This document shows positions 1 through 9,415 of a DNA stretch of 50,848 nucleotides, in pieces; the stretch's first letter is position 1, and each line of letters starts with the position of its first letter. Location: positions 1-50,848 of the forward strand of contig JABDAV010000008.1 in assembly GCA_013289015.1 (NCBI GenBank), in the 5' to 3' direction. The notes below the pieces were generated by a model. That model did no database searches and was not told the DNA's origin. It worked only from the letters and a program-made list of their open reading frames with translations. The DNA comes from Bacteroidota bacterium. GTDB lineage: Bacteria > Bacteroidota > Bacteroidia > Chitinophagales > Chitinophagaceae. Position numbers and translations under genes: made by a program.

Positions 1-1
1 T

Positions 2-175
2 GATCTCAATGAATTTATAGAATTGCTTAAAAATTCAGAAGATCTTTTCAAACCATTTGATCATGGAAACGGTCAGAACCTTGTGCGCGAAGCAATGCTG
101 ATAGCAGATCACAACAGCTATCATGTTGGCGAAATAATCGTGTTAAGAAGATTACTAGGTAATTGGAAGAGCTAA
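2..175 (+). CDS. DinB-family protein, C-terminal fragment (cut by window edge)
   Basis: The frame is open from the window edge to a TAA and gives about 57 residues. It contains A-D-H-N-S-Y-H-V-G-E-I followed by L-R-R-L-L-G. This is the last helix of the DinB/YfiT four-helix bundle fold, whose final metal-binding histidine sits in an HxxYHxG-like motif. DinB-like proteins in Bacteroidetes are usually uncharacterised metal-dependent enzymes, often thiol- or stress-linked; the exact reaction cannot be told from this fragment. The stop lies 35 bases before the next start codon on the same strand. The family call rests only on the C-terminal motif, because the N-terminal histidines lie outside the window. 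Confidence 0.72.
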   Translation, partial: DLNEFIELLKNSEDLFKPFDHGNGQNLVREAMLIADHNSYHVGEIIVLRRLLGNWKS

Positions 176-210
176 TTCATAATCCATTTTGTAAATAAGT
201 TTCAACTCAA

Positions 211-1710
211 ATGTCAGATATAAGAAAGCAAACCATTCAATCAAGCATTATTGTTTATTTCGGTTTTTTGGTTGGCGCTTTCAACATGTATTTTTATTCA
301 AAGAATGGATCGTTTACAACAGATCAGTTCGGATTAACGCGTTTGTTCTTTGATTTTGCCCAAAACATTTTTGCATTTGCAAGCCTTGGAACTACTCCTG
401 TTCTGTATAAATTTTATCCTTATTATAAAGACAATCTTTCAGATAAAAAAAATGATCTGCTTACCTGGGTATTGGTTGCTTCTGTAATAGGTTTTATTCT
501 TGTAACCATTACCGGCATTATATTCGAGCCGTTTGTAGTACGAAAGTTTGCAGAACGCTCTACTTTATTTTTAGACTTCTATTACCTTGTTTTTCCATTT
601 AGCCTGGGTTATTTATTGTTTGCAATATTGGAAGGATATTCATGGGCATTACGAAGAACTGTTGTTACAAATGCGCTTAAAGAAACGATGATGCGGATCA
701 TTACTACTGTTTTTATCCTGCTTTATTATTTTAAGCTTATAAGCTTTGCACAATTCATGTATTTATTTTCTGCAGTGTTTTTAATTATTGCGATAATGCT
801 TGGGATGTATTTGTGGCGCATTCACCAGTTCCACATAACATTTACAGTTAGCCGGGTTACAAAAAAGTTCATCAAAAAAATGATGGGTTTGCAGTTTTTT
901 GTTTTCGGTGGTATTTGTCTGAATGCGGTTGCTATAACCATTAGTGGTATTTTAATTGCAAGTAAAATGGGTTTAACTGCAACAGCCGTTTTTAGCCTGG
1001 CAGCTTATGTTGCTAATCTTATTGAAATTCCGCAGCGCAGCCTTACTTCTATATCAACAGGTGTTTTGTCAAGAGCATGGAAGGATAAAGATTTTGCAAC
1101 CATCAACCGCGTATATCACCGATCCAGTATAAACATGTTATTGCTTTCTGTTTTTGTTTTTGGAAATGTATGGCTAAATGTTGCACAAGGCATTAATCTT
1201 CTGCAAATACAAAATGCTTATGCCGCAGGTTTAAGTGTAGTATTTGTGCTCGGTATAGCTAAAATAATTGATGCAGGCACAGGTGTAAATTCTGTAATAA
1301 TTGTAACCTCAACTTTATGGAAATTTGAATTTTACACAAATGTTGTTTTACTGGCTTTGCGCATACCGCTTGCATATATCTTAATTCAACGTTATGGTAT
1401 TATAGGCCCTGCTTATGCAGAACTTATTTCGCAAATTGTCTACAACTTTATACGGTATGAATTTCTTCGCAGAAAATTTAAAATGCAACCGTTTAATAAC
1501 GAAACCATTTATGCATTGTTATTGAGTATTGCCGCGATTGTTGCTACTTACTTTTTATTTTACAGGATAAATAGTTGGCTGGGCATCTTCATTCGCTCAG
1601 GTTTATTTTCAGGGTTGTTTATTGGCGGCATATTTTTATTAAAGCTCACCCCTGATGCAATGCAATTGGTTGATGTAGCCAAAACACGAATACAGGATTG
1701 GAAAAAATAA
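211..1710 (+). CDS. Polysaccharide flippase-like membrane protein (Wzx/MATE-type exporter)
   Basis: This 499-residue protein is almost entirely hydrophobic helices separated by short basic loops, about 12 to 14 membrane segments. It has the overall pattern of the multidrug/oligosaccharidyl-lipid/polysaccharide exporter superfamily, and the length is normal for Wzx-like lipopolysaccharide or capsule flippases. Family members move undecaprenyl-linked oligosaccharides across the inner membrane. The N-terminal stretch Q-S-S-I-I-V-Y-F-G-F-L-V-G-A-F-N is a typical first helix. No glycosyltransferase gene lies directly next to it, so the substrate is unknown. A second flippase lies at 38796-40112 on the other strand, this time beside a glycosyltransferase. 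The fold is clear; the substrate is inference. Confidence 0.82.
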   Translation: MSDIRKQTIQSSIIVYFGFLVGAFNMYFYSKNGSFTTDQFGLTRLFFDFAQNIFAFASLGTTPVLYKFYPYYKDNLSDKKNDLLTWVLVASVIGFILVTITGIIFEPFVVRKFAERSTLFLDFYYLVFPFSLGYLLFAILEGYSWALRRTVVTNALKETMMRIITTVFILLYYFKLISFAQFMYLFSAVFLIIAIMLGMYLWRIHQFHITFTVSRVTKKFIKKMMGLQFFVFGGICLNAVAITISGILIASKMGLTATAVFSLAAYVANLIEIPQRSLTSISTGVLSRAWKDKDFATINRVYHRSSINMLLLSVFVFGNVWLNVAQGINLLQIQNAYAAGLSVVFVLGIAKIIDAGTGVNSVIIVTSTLWKFEFYTNVVLLALRIPLAYILIQRYGIIGPAYAELISQIVYNFIRYEFLRRKFKMQPFNNETIYALLLSIAAIVATYFLFYRINSWLGIFIRSGLFSGLFIGGIFLLKLTPDAMQLVDVAKTRIQDWKK

Positions 1711-1873
1711 CTTTTTGTTTGTTTGCCTGTACAATTATTAAACCGATAAAATGATGTTTAAAAATTTTGGAGATAATTGTGTTTAAACAACACAAAGATT
1801 TCTATTAATAATTAAAGGATTTTTTTTTAGTTTTAATAAGACATAAGAGAATAGCTGACACAATTTTTTATCT

Positions 1874-2185
1874 GTGAATATACTTTACCTGGTATTATCG
1901 GTTTTTGCGGTGTGGAGATTAACGCATTTGTTTGGTAAAGAAGATGGTCCGTTCGATATAATTTTTTTATTAAGAAGAAAAGCAGGTAATGGTTTTTTCG
2001 GCAAGCTGATGGATTGTTTTTATTGCCTCAGCATTTGGATTGCGTTGCCCTTTGCAATATGGCTCGGACAAATATGGATAGAAAAATTTTTAGTATGGTT
2101 TGCATTATCAGGCGCTGCTTGTTTGCTTGAACAGGCAACAACAAAAAATGATCCAGACAATACGCCAACTTATCATGAAGATTAA
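1874..2185 (+). CDS. DUF1360-like small membrane protein
   Basis: The 103-residue protein starts at a GTG codon. An N-terminal hydrophobic stretch is followed by W-R-L-T-H-L-F and, in the middle, C-F-Y-C-L-S-I-W. The CxYC-plus-W pattern flanked by membrane helices is characteristic of DUF1360 proteins, small membrane proteins known from sporulation loci and phage genomes. Function is unknown. It is followed 45 bases later by a small cysteine-containing protein with phage-like features, so the two may be transcribed together. The 163-base spacer upstream is AT-rich and I see no clear promoter in it. An in-frame ATG start is not available near the N-terminus, so GTG is preferred. Confidence 0.62.
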   Translation: MNILYLVLSVFAVWRLTHLFGKEDGPFDIIFLLRRKAGNGFFGKLMDCFYCLSIWIALPFAIWLGQIWIEKFLVWFALSGAACLLEQATTKNDPDNTPTYHED

Positions 2186-2230
2186 AAAGAGTCAACGTAT
2201 AACATAAAACTTATCACTTAAATTTACTTT

Positions 2231-2485
2231 ATGTGCAACTGTGGAAAGAAAAGAAGTTCATCCCCTGTTCAAAGTCAACAAAGAATTGTTGCAAAACCTC
2301 ACCCTTTTCTTGCTTCTGCCAGTCACACAATTTTGTTTCAATATGTCGGTAATACGGCACTTTCCATAATCGGCAGGAGTACAAGAAAAAGTTATCGTTT
2401 TAATTTCCCGGGAGATATAAAACCTGTTGCCATTGCTGATGCACCGGATATGAAAGCTGTGCCTGTATTGAAATTGGTTGAATAA
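2231..2485 (+). CDS. Small conserved protein of unknown function, phage-protein-like
   Basis: The 84-residue protein opens with M-C-N-C-G-K-K-R and ends with a compact beta-rich segment: an L-F-Q-Y-V-G-N-T-A-L-S-I-I-G stretch, then Y-R-F-N-F-P-G, then D-A-P-D-M-K-A-V-P-V-L. Short proteins with a Cys/Lys-rich start, a Y-x-G-N-T...G...Y-R-F...P-G core and an A-V-P-x-L ending resemble small proteins of tailed-phage structural modules. I know of no assigned function. It sits between the DUF1360-like gene and a convergent NlpC/P60 lipoprotein gene. An overlapping antisense frame exists but has no coding character. The reading frame is well supported; its origin is inference. Confidence 0.6.
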   Translation: MCNCGKKRSSSPVQSQQRIVAKPHPFLASASHTILFQYVGNTALSIIGRSTRKSYRFNFPGDIKPVAIADAPDMKAVPVLKLVE

Positions 2486-2502
2486 TATATTGATGTGCAA
2501 TC

Positions 2503-3177
2503 TTACTTTATTACTCTTCCTGCACCTGCATATCTTTTACTCCAATAACTATCATTAAGATCTGTGATAGTAACGCCTTCACTTGTAGCTGCATGTACAA
2601 ATTTATTATTACCAACAAATAAACCTACATGCGATATTCCGCGGCCGCTTTTGAAAAACACAAGATCGCCTTCTTTTATTTCTGCATCACTTATCGGCTG
2701 CGCAAAATTGTATTGCTCTGCTGCAGTTCTTGGTACTTCAACTCCATATACATTGCGAAGAATTGTTTGAGTAAATGCGGAACAATCAATGCATGATTCA
2801 TCGTTTCCGCCAAGACAGTAACGCGTTCCCCACCAATGATCAATTTGTTGTAATAAAGGCAGGTTGTTTAATTGCTCAACCGGCATGTCTATCATTATTG
2901 CATATTTTATCTGCAACCAATCTGCTTTCTCGATATTAAAAGATGAAGACGTATTAGAGAAAGATTTATTTCCTCCCTGCTGAACATGTGTATATGCGTA
3001 ATTACTATTTTTTTTCTCGCCGGGATTTATACTAACATTATCTAAAAAGCGTGGATCTGTTTTGGATGAAGTCTTTGATGGATTTTTATGGGCTGACGAT
3101 TGCTGTAAACTTTTACAACTGCTTAAAATTATCAGCAGGCAAACGGTTTGTAATAGTCGCAGATTCATCTGAAGCAC
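2503..3177 (-). CDS. NlpC/P60-family cell-wall peptidase lipoprotein
   Basis: The 224-residue protein has a lipoprotein signal (hydrophobic stretch ending L-S-S-C, lipidated Cys about residue 21), then about 60 low-complexity Ser/Asn/Lys-rich residues, and a C-terminal NlpC/P60 (C40) domain. The catalytic Cys is in I-D-C-S-A-F (about C132), the His in I-S-H-V-G-L-F (about H183), and a third polar residue in F-V-H-A-A-T (about H195). Such enzymes cut gamma-D-glutamyl-diaminopimelate or related peptide bonds in peptidoglycan. The lipobox places it in the periplasm, membrane-anchored. It converges on the small gene at 2231-2485 and diverges from dnaE. All family catalytic residues are present, so an active hydrolase is expected. 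Confidence 0.88.
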   Translation of the reverse strand: MLQMNLRLLQTVCLLIILSSCKSLQQSSAHKNPSKTSSKTDPRFLDNVSINPGEKKNSNYAYTHVQQGGNKSFSNTSSSFNIEKADWLQIKYAIMIDMPVEQLNNLPLLQQIDHWWGTRYCLGGNDESCIDCSAFTQTILRNVYGVEVPRTAAEQYNFAQPISDAEIKEGDLVFFKSGRGISHVGLFVGNNKFVHAATSEGVTITDLNDSYWSKRYAGAGRVIK

Positions 3178-3355
3178 GCAATATAAATTGCATTTCCAAA
3201 AACGAAACTAAAAGTGCATAAATTTCATGGCTGGAATTAATAATGTGCAAAATGTGGAAAACCATGAAAGCATCTTTGAGCGTTATTTAAGAAATTTGTT
3301 GGTTCTAAAATAGCTGTTAGCCAATAGCATTAGCTAATAGCCTTAAACTTAAAAA

Positions 3356-6300
3356 ATGCGTTTTTCTCATCTTCACGTTCACACACAATATTCATTGCTT
3401 GACGGCGCTGCAGGCATCGATTCATTATATAAAAAAGCAGCCAGGCATAATATGCCGGCATTGGCGATTACTGATCATGGAAACATGTTTGGCGTATTTG
3501 AATTTGTAAAACAGGCGTGGAATAATACACGCGTTGTTGGTATTGATGAAAATGGAAAAGAAAAAAGAGAACCAGTTGTAAAACCAATTGTTGGCTGCGA
3601 GTTTTATGTGGTGCAGGACAGGCATAGAAAAACATTTTCAAAAGAACAGAAAGACGAACGCTTTCACCAGGTTTTACTGGCAAAGAATAAAAAAGGTTAT
3701 GAGAATCTTATCAAGCTTACATCGCTTGGTTTTATTGAAGGATATTACAGCAAATACCCGCGCATTGATAAAGGCCTGATCGAAAAATATCATGAAGGCA
3801 TTATAGCAACAACCTGTTGCATTGGCGCTTATGTGCCGCAATCAATATTGCACAAATCAGAAGAAGAAGCTGAGAAAGAATTTCAATGGTGGCATAATTT
3901 ATTTGGTGATGATTATTTTATTGAATTGCAAAGGCATAAAATTCCTGAGCAGGAAAAGATCAATGCAACGTTGCTAAAATTTTCAAAGAAATATAATGTG
4001 CCGGCTATTGCAACCAACGACAGTCATTATACAGAAAAAGAAGATTACAATGCACATGATATTCTGCTTTGCATTAATACGGGGGAAAAGCAAAGCACAC
4101 CTGGTTTTGATGATTTTGTGAATGATGATCTGCATGTAAAGAACCGTCGCTTTAAATTTCCAAACGACCAGTTCTATTTTAAATCGCAGGATGAAATGCT
4201 GGATACATTTAATGATGTGCCACATGCTTTAGATAACACAAACATAATCGTTGACAGGGTTGAAACACTTGACCTGAAGAAAGATATTTTATTGCCTGCA
4301 TTTCCTGTTCCGCAGGCATTTCAAACAAGCGATGATAAGAATATCAATCAATGGAATTACCTGCATCATCTCACTTATGAAGGTGCGAGAGTGCGTTATG
4401 GCGAAATAACTGAAGAGATACGCGAGCGTTTGGATTTTGAATTGTTCACTGTTAAAACCATGGGCTTTGCAGGCTACTTTTTAATAGTAAGCGATTTTAT
4501 AAAAGTTGGAAGAGAACGCGGCGTGTTTATTGGTCCCGGCCGTGGTTCTGCTGCGGGCAGCGTGGTTGCATATTGCATCGGCATTACCAACATCGACCCA
4601 ATAAAATATAATTTGCTGTTTGAGAGATTTTTGAATCCTGACCGTAAAACAATGCCTGATATTGATACGGATTTTGATGATGAAGGCAGGCAAAAAGTAA
4701 TTGACTATGTTGTTGAGAAATATGGCAAGAGCCAGGTAGCCCAGATCATTACATATGGTACAATGGCTGCGAAGATGAGCATTAAAGACGTAGCGCGTGT
4801 AATGGATCTGTCTTTGCCGGAAAGCAATGCTTTGGCCAGGATGGTTCCCGACAGGCCGGGCACATCTTTAAAATTTATTTTGAATGCACCGCTTACCATA
4901 AAAGATGGCGAAAAATCTTTGGAAGAAAAAGGTTACGCCGGTGAAGAATTAGATAACATAAAAAAACTGCGTGAGATTCATAAAGGCGATGATATACGCG
5001 GGCAGGTATTGCGTGAAGCCGAACGATTGGAAGGAAGTGTGCGCAACACAGGTATTCATGCAGCAGGTATCATCATAGCCCCTAAAGATCTTACTGAATT
5101 AATTCCTGTTGCCACATCAAAAGAATCTGATCTGTGGGTTACACAAATTGAAGGAAGTACGATTGAAGAAGCTGGTGTATTAAAGATGGACTTTCTTGGC
5201 CTGCGTACTTTATCCATTTTAAAAACTGCATTGGAACTTATCAAACAAAATCATAAGATAGAGGTTAACCTTGACGACTTGCCATTAGATGATTCAACAA
5301 CTTTCCAGTTATATCAGCGTGGTGAAACCAATGCAACATTCCAGTTTGAAAGTGCAGGCATGCAAAAATATCTGCGTGAATTAAAGCCCGATAAATTCGG
5401 CGATCTTATTGCGATGAATGCATTGTATCGTCCGGGACCAATGGCTTACATTCCGCAATATGTATCACGCAAGCATGGCCGGGAAGAGCTGGTGTATGAC
5501 GTGCCTGAAATGGCTGAATATCTTGAAGAAACTTACGGCGTAACGGTTTACCAGGAACAGGTGATGCTGCTTTCGCAAAAACTTGCAGGGTTTACAAAAG
5601 GTGAAGCAGATGTGTTGCGCAAAGCAATGGGGAAAAAAGACAGGAAAACACTGGATAAGATGAAAGACGGTTTCATCAAAGGCGCAACAGCAAAGGGTTT
5701 CAAGGCAGATGTGCTTGAAAAGATATGGCACGATTGGGAGGCGTTTGCGCAGTATGCGTTCAATAAATCACATTCAACCTGCTATGCATTGGTGGCGTAT
5801 CAGACAGGTTATTTAAAAGCGCATTATCCGGGAGAATATATGTCTGCCGTGTTGAATCATTCAGGCAGCATTGACAAGGTCACATTCCATATGGAAGAGT
5901 GTAAACGCATGGGTTTGAAAGTGCTTGGTCCCGATATCAATGAATCATTAAAAGGTTTTGCCGTTAATGCAAAAGGAGAGATCCGTTTTGGTTTGGGCGG
6001 GTTGAAAGGTGTTGGCGAAGCTGCTATTGAAAGTATTATCGAAGAACGAAAAAACAATGGTGTTTATACAGATATTTTTGATTTTATCAAACGTGTGAAT
6101 CAACGGACAGTAAATAAAAAATCAATTGAAAGCCTTGCCAACTCCGGTGCATTCGATTGTTTTAAAGATGTACATCGTGCACAATATTTTTATACATCAG
6201 CCAACGATAATGTAACAGGCATCGAACGTATCATCCGTTTTGGAAATACTTTCCAGGCTAATAAACAACAACAGGCAAATACATTGTTTGGCGATACTGT

Positions 6301-7021
6301 TTTGCCTGCAATCGCTTCTCCGCTTTTACCTAAATGCATTGAATGGGCATTAACTGAAAAACTCGACCGTGAAAAAGAAGTTACGGGTATGTTCATGAGC
6401 GGGCATCCTTTGGATCATTTCAAATTTGAATTAAAATATTACGGCATTACAAAACTTATTGACTTTACGGAAATAAAAGAATCAAACACATTGGCTGCTG
6501 CGCATCGTGAAAAAAATATGCGCATTGCAGGGTTGGTTACTGATGCACAACATCGTATTTCCCGCAATGGTAAAAATTTTGGTTCGATGATAATTGAAGA
6601 CTTCAGCGGCAAGGCAGAATTAATGTTGTGGAGTGATGATTATGTGAAGTTTAAAAATTATATAGAAAAAGGAAACAATTTATTGATCTATGGTTATTTC
6701 AAACAACGATATAATGGTGATGAATACGAGTTTAAAGCAACGGCCATCAATCTTTTGGAAACAGCAAAAATGAATCTTACGCGTAATCTTGAAATTTGTA
6801 TCGAGCCGGCTTCGGTAACAGATGAGTTTGTAAATTTTATTGCGGACAATGTGAGATCAAATCCCGGAAAATCTTCGCTCAGATTTAAAATAAAAGAACC
6901 ACAGGAAAATCTTGAAGTGGTATTGAATACAGCAGAAAAAGGTTTTACAATGAATGAAGAAATGGCTGCATTTTTATTAGATAACCCGGATGTAGAAGTT
7001 AGTGTGGGTTTGTTTAATTGA
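3356..7021 (+). CDS. dnaE: DNA polymerase III alpha subunit
   Basis: This is the 1221-residue replicative polymerase catalytic subunit. The N-terminal PHP domain begins S-H-L-H-V-H-T-Q-Y-S with conserved His pairs. The C-family polymerase active site is P-D-I-D-T-D-F (Asp about 435 and 437), with a third acidic residue in K-M-D-F-L-G-L (about 612). A tandem helix-hairpin-helix region containing G-L-K-G-V-G-E-A-A-I follows, and an OB-fold near residues 1055-1100. The length fits Bacteroidetes DnaE. No intein or frameshift is seen. The spacer upstream carries a short-word repeat of the taatagc type just before the ATG. It is a single gene with divergent and co-directional unrelated neighbours. 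Confidence 0.98.
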   Translation: MRFSHLHVHTQYSLLDGAAGIDSLYKKAARHNMPALAITDHGNMFGVFEFVKQAWNNTRVVGIDENGKEKREPVVKPIVGCEFYVVQDRHRKTFSKEQKDERFHQVLLAKNKKGYENLIKLTSLGFIEGYYSKYPRIDKGLIEKYHEGIIATTCCIGAYVPQSILHKSEEEAEKEFQWWHNLFGDDYFIELQRHKIPEQEKINATLLKFSKKYNVPAIATNDSHYTEKEDYNAHDILLCINTGEKQSTPGFDDFVNDDLHVKNRRFKFPNDQFYFKSQDEMLDTFNDVPHALDNTNIIVDRVETLDLKKDILLPAFPVPQAFQTSDDKNINQWNYLHHLTYEGARVRYGEITEEIRERLDFELFTVKTMGFAGYFLIVSDFIKVGRERGVFIGPGRGSAAGSVVAYCIGITNIDPIKYNLLFERFLNPDRKTMPDIDTDFDDEGRQKVIDYVVEKYGKSQVAQIITYGTMAAKMSIKDVARVMDLSLPESNALARMVPDRPGTSLKFILNAPLTIKDGEKSLEEKGYAGEELDNIKKLREIHKGDDIRGQVLREAERLEGSVRNTGIHAAGIIIAPKDLTELIPVATSKESDLWVTQIEGSTIEEAGVLKMDFLGLRTLSILKTALELIKQNHKIEVNLDDLPLDDSTTFQLYQRGETNATFQFESAGMQKYLRELKPDKFGDLIAMNALYRPGPMAYIPQYVSRKHGREELVYDVPEMAEYLEETYGVTVYQEQVMLLSQKLAGFTKGEADVLRKAMGKKDRKTLDKMKDGFIKGATAKGFKADVLEKIWHDWEAFAQYAFNKSHSTCYALVAYQTGYLKAHYPGEYMSAVLNHSGSIDKVTFHMEECKRMGLKVLGPDINESLKGFAVNAKGEIRFGLGGLKGVGEAAIESIIEERKNNGVYTDIFDFIKRVNQRTVNKKSIESLANSGAFDCFKDVHRAQYFYTSANDNVTGIERIIRFGNTFQANKQQQANTLFGDTVLPAIASPLLPKCIEWALTEKLDREKEVTGMFMSGHPLDHFKFELKYYGITKLIDFTEIKESNTLAAAHREKNMRIAGLVTDAQHRISRNGKNFGSMIIEDFSGKAELMLWSDDYVKFKNYIEKGNNLLIYGYFKQRYNGDEYEFKATAINLLETAKMNLTRNLEICIEPASVTDEFVNFIADNVRSNPGKSSLRFKIKEPQENLEVVLNTAEKGFTMNEEMAAFLLDNPDVEVSVGLFN

Positions 7022-7039
7022 TATATATTTTTAAATTTG
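7009..7039 (+). promoter_or_regulatory. Bacteroidetes-type promoter (TTTG - 19 nt - TAAATTTG)
   Basis: TTTG at 7009-7012 and TAAATTTG at 7032-7039 are 19 bases apart. This matches the Bacteroidetes sigma factor consensus (TTG/TTTG at -33, TAnnTTTG at -7). The -33 element overlaps the last codons of dnaE. The expected transcription start is about 25 bases ahead of the TonB-domain gene at 7071. Confidence 0.7.
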
Positions 7040-7070
7040 CATCTCAAATTTTACTAACTGCAGAATCCTG

Positions 7071-7799
7071 ATGAAGCAATTTGTTTTTTTAGCATGTTTA
7101 ATCATGTTCTCTTGCAAAATTTTCGCAAATGATACTTTATTCTTTCGTATTCCCAATCGCTGGCGGCCAGTAAAAAATATGGGTGGCAACTTTGTGCGAA
7201 AAGTTATACCAGCTGCTGATAGCGGTTTTCTCGCACTGGATTATAACGGAACTGATTTGATTGGCAGAGGCTACTACAGCGATACAAGTTTTACTGTCAA
7301 CTTGTATTGTCATTATTATTATAATCCTGATAAAGGTTTTCCGCAGGAAATTAAATGTTACGACAGTGTTGGCGATTTAACAATGCATGCTGAATTAAAT
7401 AAAGATGGAGATACTATATGGCGGCAATCATTCAGTAATGAAGAAGTGATAGGCTCAAAAGTCTTTCCAGAATACGAATCTGATAGAACGATATTTTTTT
7501 CAATGCTAAAACCGGCTGTGTTTCCAGGTGGCTATACTAACTGGAAAAAGTTTGTGACTTACAATATGAAGTATCCTAAGGATGCAAAAAAACAGAGGAT
7601 ACAAGGATCAGTAACAGTAGAATTCGTAGTGTCAAAAGGTGGAAAAATAACCAATGCAAAAGTTATAGCATCTGCAAATGCTTTATTAGATAATGAAGCG
7701 CTCAGGCTTATTAGTTCTTCTCCCGATTGGTTGCCTGCCGAAGAAAACGGAATTAAAATAGATTTCACACAAAGGCAATTGATTGTTTTTAAATTGTAA
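7071..7799 (+). CDS. Periplasmic protein with TonB C-terminal domain
   Basis: The 242-residue protein starts with a signal peptide (M-K-Q-F-V-F-L-A-C-L-I) and a central region of unclear fold with W/Y-rich strands. It ends in a TonB_C domain, about residues 150-242: F-P-G-G-Y-T-N-W...Y-P-K-D-A...Q-G-S-V-T-V-E-F-V-V, then L-D-N-E-A-L-R-L-I and W-L-P-A. There is no N-terminal membrane anchor plus Pro-rich spacer of the kind TonB itself has, so it is probably a periplasmic TonB-domain protein rather than the classical energy transducer. Such proteins are abundant in Bacteroidetes and mostly uncharacterised. It has its own well-formed promoter. Confidence 0.82.
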   Translation: MKQFVFLACLIMFSCKIFANDTLFFRIPNRWRPVKNMGGNFVRKVIPAADSGFLALDYNGTDLIGRGYYSDTSFTVNLYCHYYYNPDKGFPQEIKCYDSVGDLTMHAELNKDGDTIWRQSFSNEEVIGSKVFPEYESDRTIFFSMLKPAVFPGGYTNWKKFVTYNMKYPKDAKKQRIQGSVTVEFVVSKGGKITNAKVIASANALLDNEALRLISSSPDWLPAEENGIKIDFTQRQLIVFKL

Positions 7800-7998
7800 A
7801 AGATGCTTTCTGCAAAAAGTGATTGACTGCATAAAAGTGATGTTACCAAATTCAAAGCAATTATTCGAACTTTTACAAAGGAAAAACATACGCCCGATCA
7901 TTTCAGAACAACTAAATTTATAGGCAAACAATAATCTATATTCAGAGATATGAATGTTATTGTAATTTATCTTACATAAACATTTCAATTATTAACCT

Positions 7999-9360
7999 AT
8001 GGACAGAAAAACATTTTTACAAACAGCATCTGTTGCAGCTGGCGGCATAATTGTTTCAGATATGATCGGCTGCAAACCTTCTCAAAAAATTTCAGCAATG
8101 AATGAACATCTCACAAACTGGGCCGGTAATTTAACTTATAGTACAGGCAGCGTATATTATCCGAAAACAATTGAAGAAGTGCAGGAAGTTGTTAAGAAAT
8201 GCAATAACCTCAGAGCGCTGGGTTCAAGGCATTCTTTCAACACTATTGCAGACAGCACGGCGAACCAACTTTCATCACAGAACCTGAATAAAATAATATC
8301 ATTAGACAAAAATGCAAATACAGTAACGATAGAATCCGGAACACGCTATGGTGATTTTGCACCTTATCTTGATGAAAACGGTTACGCCCTGGCGAACCTT
8401 GCATCGTTGCCACACATCACCGTTGCAGGTGCATGCGCAACAGGAACGCACGGCTCAGGTATAAATAATGGTAACTTGTCTACGTCTGTTGCTGCAATTG
8501 AATTTGTGAATGCGAAAGGAGAAGTTGTTACTTTATCAAAGAAAAAAGACGGAGATAAATTTTATGGCGCTGTTGTACATCTTGGAACGATAGGTATTAT
8601 TACGAAAGTTACACTTGATATTATACCTACATTTAAAATGAAACAGGTTGTTTATCTTGATATGTCCATGAGCGAATTAAAAAATAATTTTAATGACCTT
8701 GAATCTATGGGATACAGTGTAAGCCTGTTTACCGATTGGAAAAATAAAAACATTAATGAAGTATGGATCAAAAGCCGCGTTGATAATAGTTTAACAACTA
8801 TCGCAACTGAATTATATGGTGCAAAGCCCGCTGATAAAAATATGCATCCAATAGCAAGCGAGTCTGCTGAAAACGTTACAGATCAAATGGGCATTCCCGG
8901 GCCATGGTATGAAAGAATGCCGCATTTTAAAATGGGGTTTAAACCAAGTGCCGGAAAAGAATTGCAGACCGAATATTTTGTACCGATCGAACATGCTTAT
9001 GATGCAATAATGGCTGTAGAAAAACTGAATGAAAAAATAACGCCGCATCTTTTTATTACAGAAATACGAACCATTCATGCGGATGAATTTTGGATGAGTC
9101 CCTGTTATAAACAAACTTCTGCAGCAATTCATTTTACCTGGAAACAGGAAACCGATGCAGTGATGAATTTACTACCGTTGATCGAAGAACAGTTATCACC
9201 ATTCAATGCTAAACCACACTGGGCAAAGTTGTTTACAATGCAGCCAAAAGTTTTGCAATCCCGTTATGAAAAGCTTGCAGATTTTAAACTGCTTGTTGAA
9301 GAATTCGATTCCAAAGGAAAGTTTAGAAATGCATTCGTGGAGAAGAATCTTTATAGTTGA
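7999..9360 (+). CDS. FAD-linked oxidase of the sugar-lactone/alditol oxidase type (BBE/ALO)
   Basis: The 453-residue protein has a secretion-type leader beginning M-D-R-K-T-F-L-Q-T-A-S-V-A-A-G-G and containing a Cys at D-M-I-G-C. The FAD_binding_4 domain follows, with L-G-S-R-H-S-F-N, the P-H-I-T-V-A-G-A-C-A-T-G-T-H-G-S-G flavin loop, and a C-terminal D-arabinono-lactone-oxidase-like domain ending H-W-A-K-L-F. H-W-x-K-L is the hallmark of the ALO/alditol oxidase group, which oxidises sugar lactones or alditols with O2. The leader resembles a Tat-like signal but lacks the twin arginine (R-K instead), and the Cys may be lipidated. The physiological substrate cannot be read from the sequence. 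Confidence 0.88.
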   Translation: MDRKTFLQTASVAAGGIIVSDMIGCKPSQKISAMNEHLTNWAGNLTYSTGSVYYPKTIEEVQEVVKKCNNLRALGSRHSFNTIADSTANQLSSQNLNKIISLDKNANTVTIESGTRYGDFAPYLDENGYALANLASLPHITVAGACATGTHGSGINNGNLSTSVAAIEFVNAKGEVVTLSKKKDGDKFYGAVVHLGTIGIITKVTLDIIPTFKMKQVVYLDMSMSELKNNFNDLESMGYSVSLFTDWKNKNINEVWIKSRVDNSLTTIATELYGAKPADKNMHPIASESAENVTDQMGIPGPWYERMPHFKMGFKPSAGKELQTEYFVPIEHAYDAIMAVEKLNEKITPHLFITEIRTIHADEFWMSPCYKQTSAAIHFTWKQETDAVMNLLPLIEEQLSPFNAKPHWAKLFTMQPKVLQSRYEKLADFKLLVEEFDSKGKFRNAFVEKNLYS

Positions 9361-9415
9361 TTAAATCAATCAACATTTATTATTCCCGTTTCAACTTTTG
9401 AAAAGAATGATCTGA

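Noticed and set aside
7999-8090. Classical Tat signal on the FAD-linked oxidase
   Set aside because: The leader has R-K, not the twin Arg, although its hydrophobic part resembles Tat or lipoprotein leaders; export is left open.
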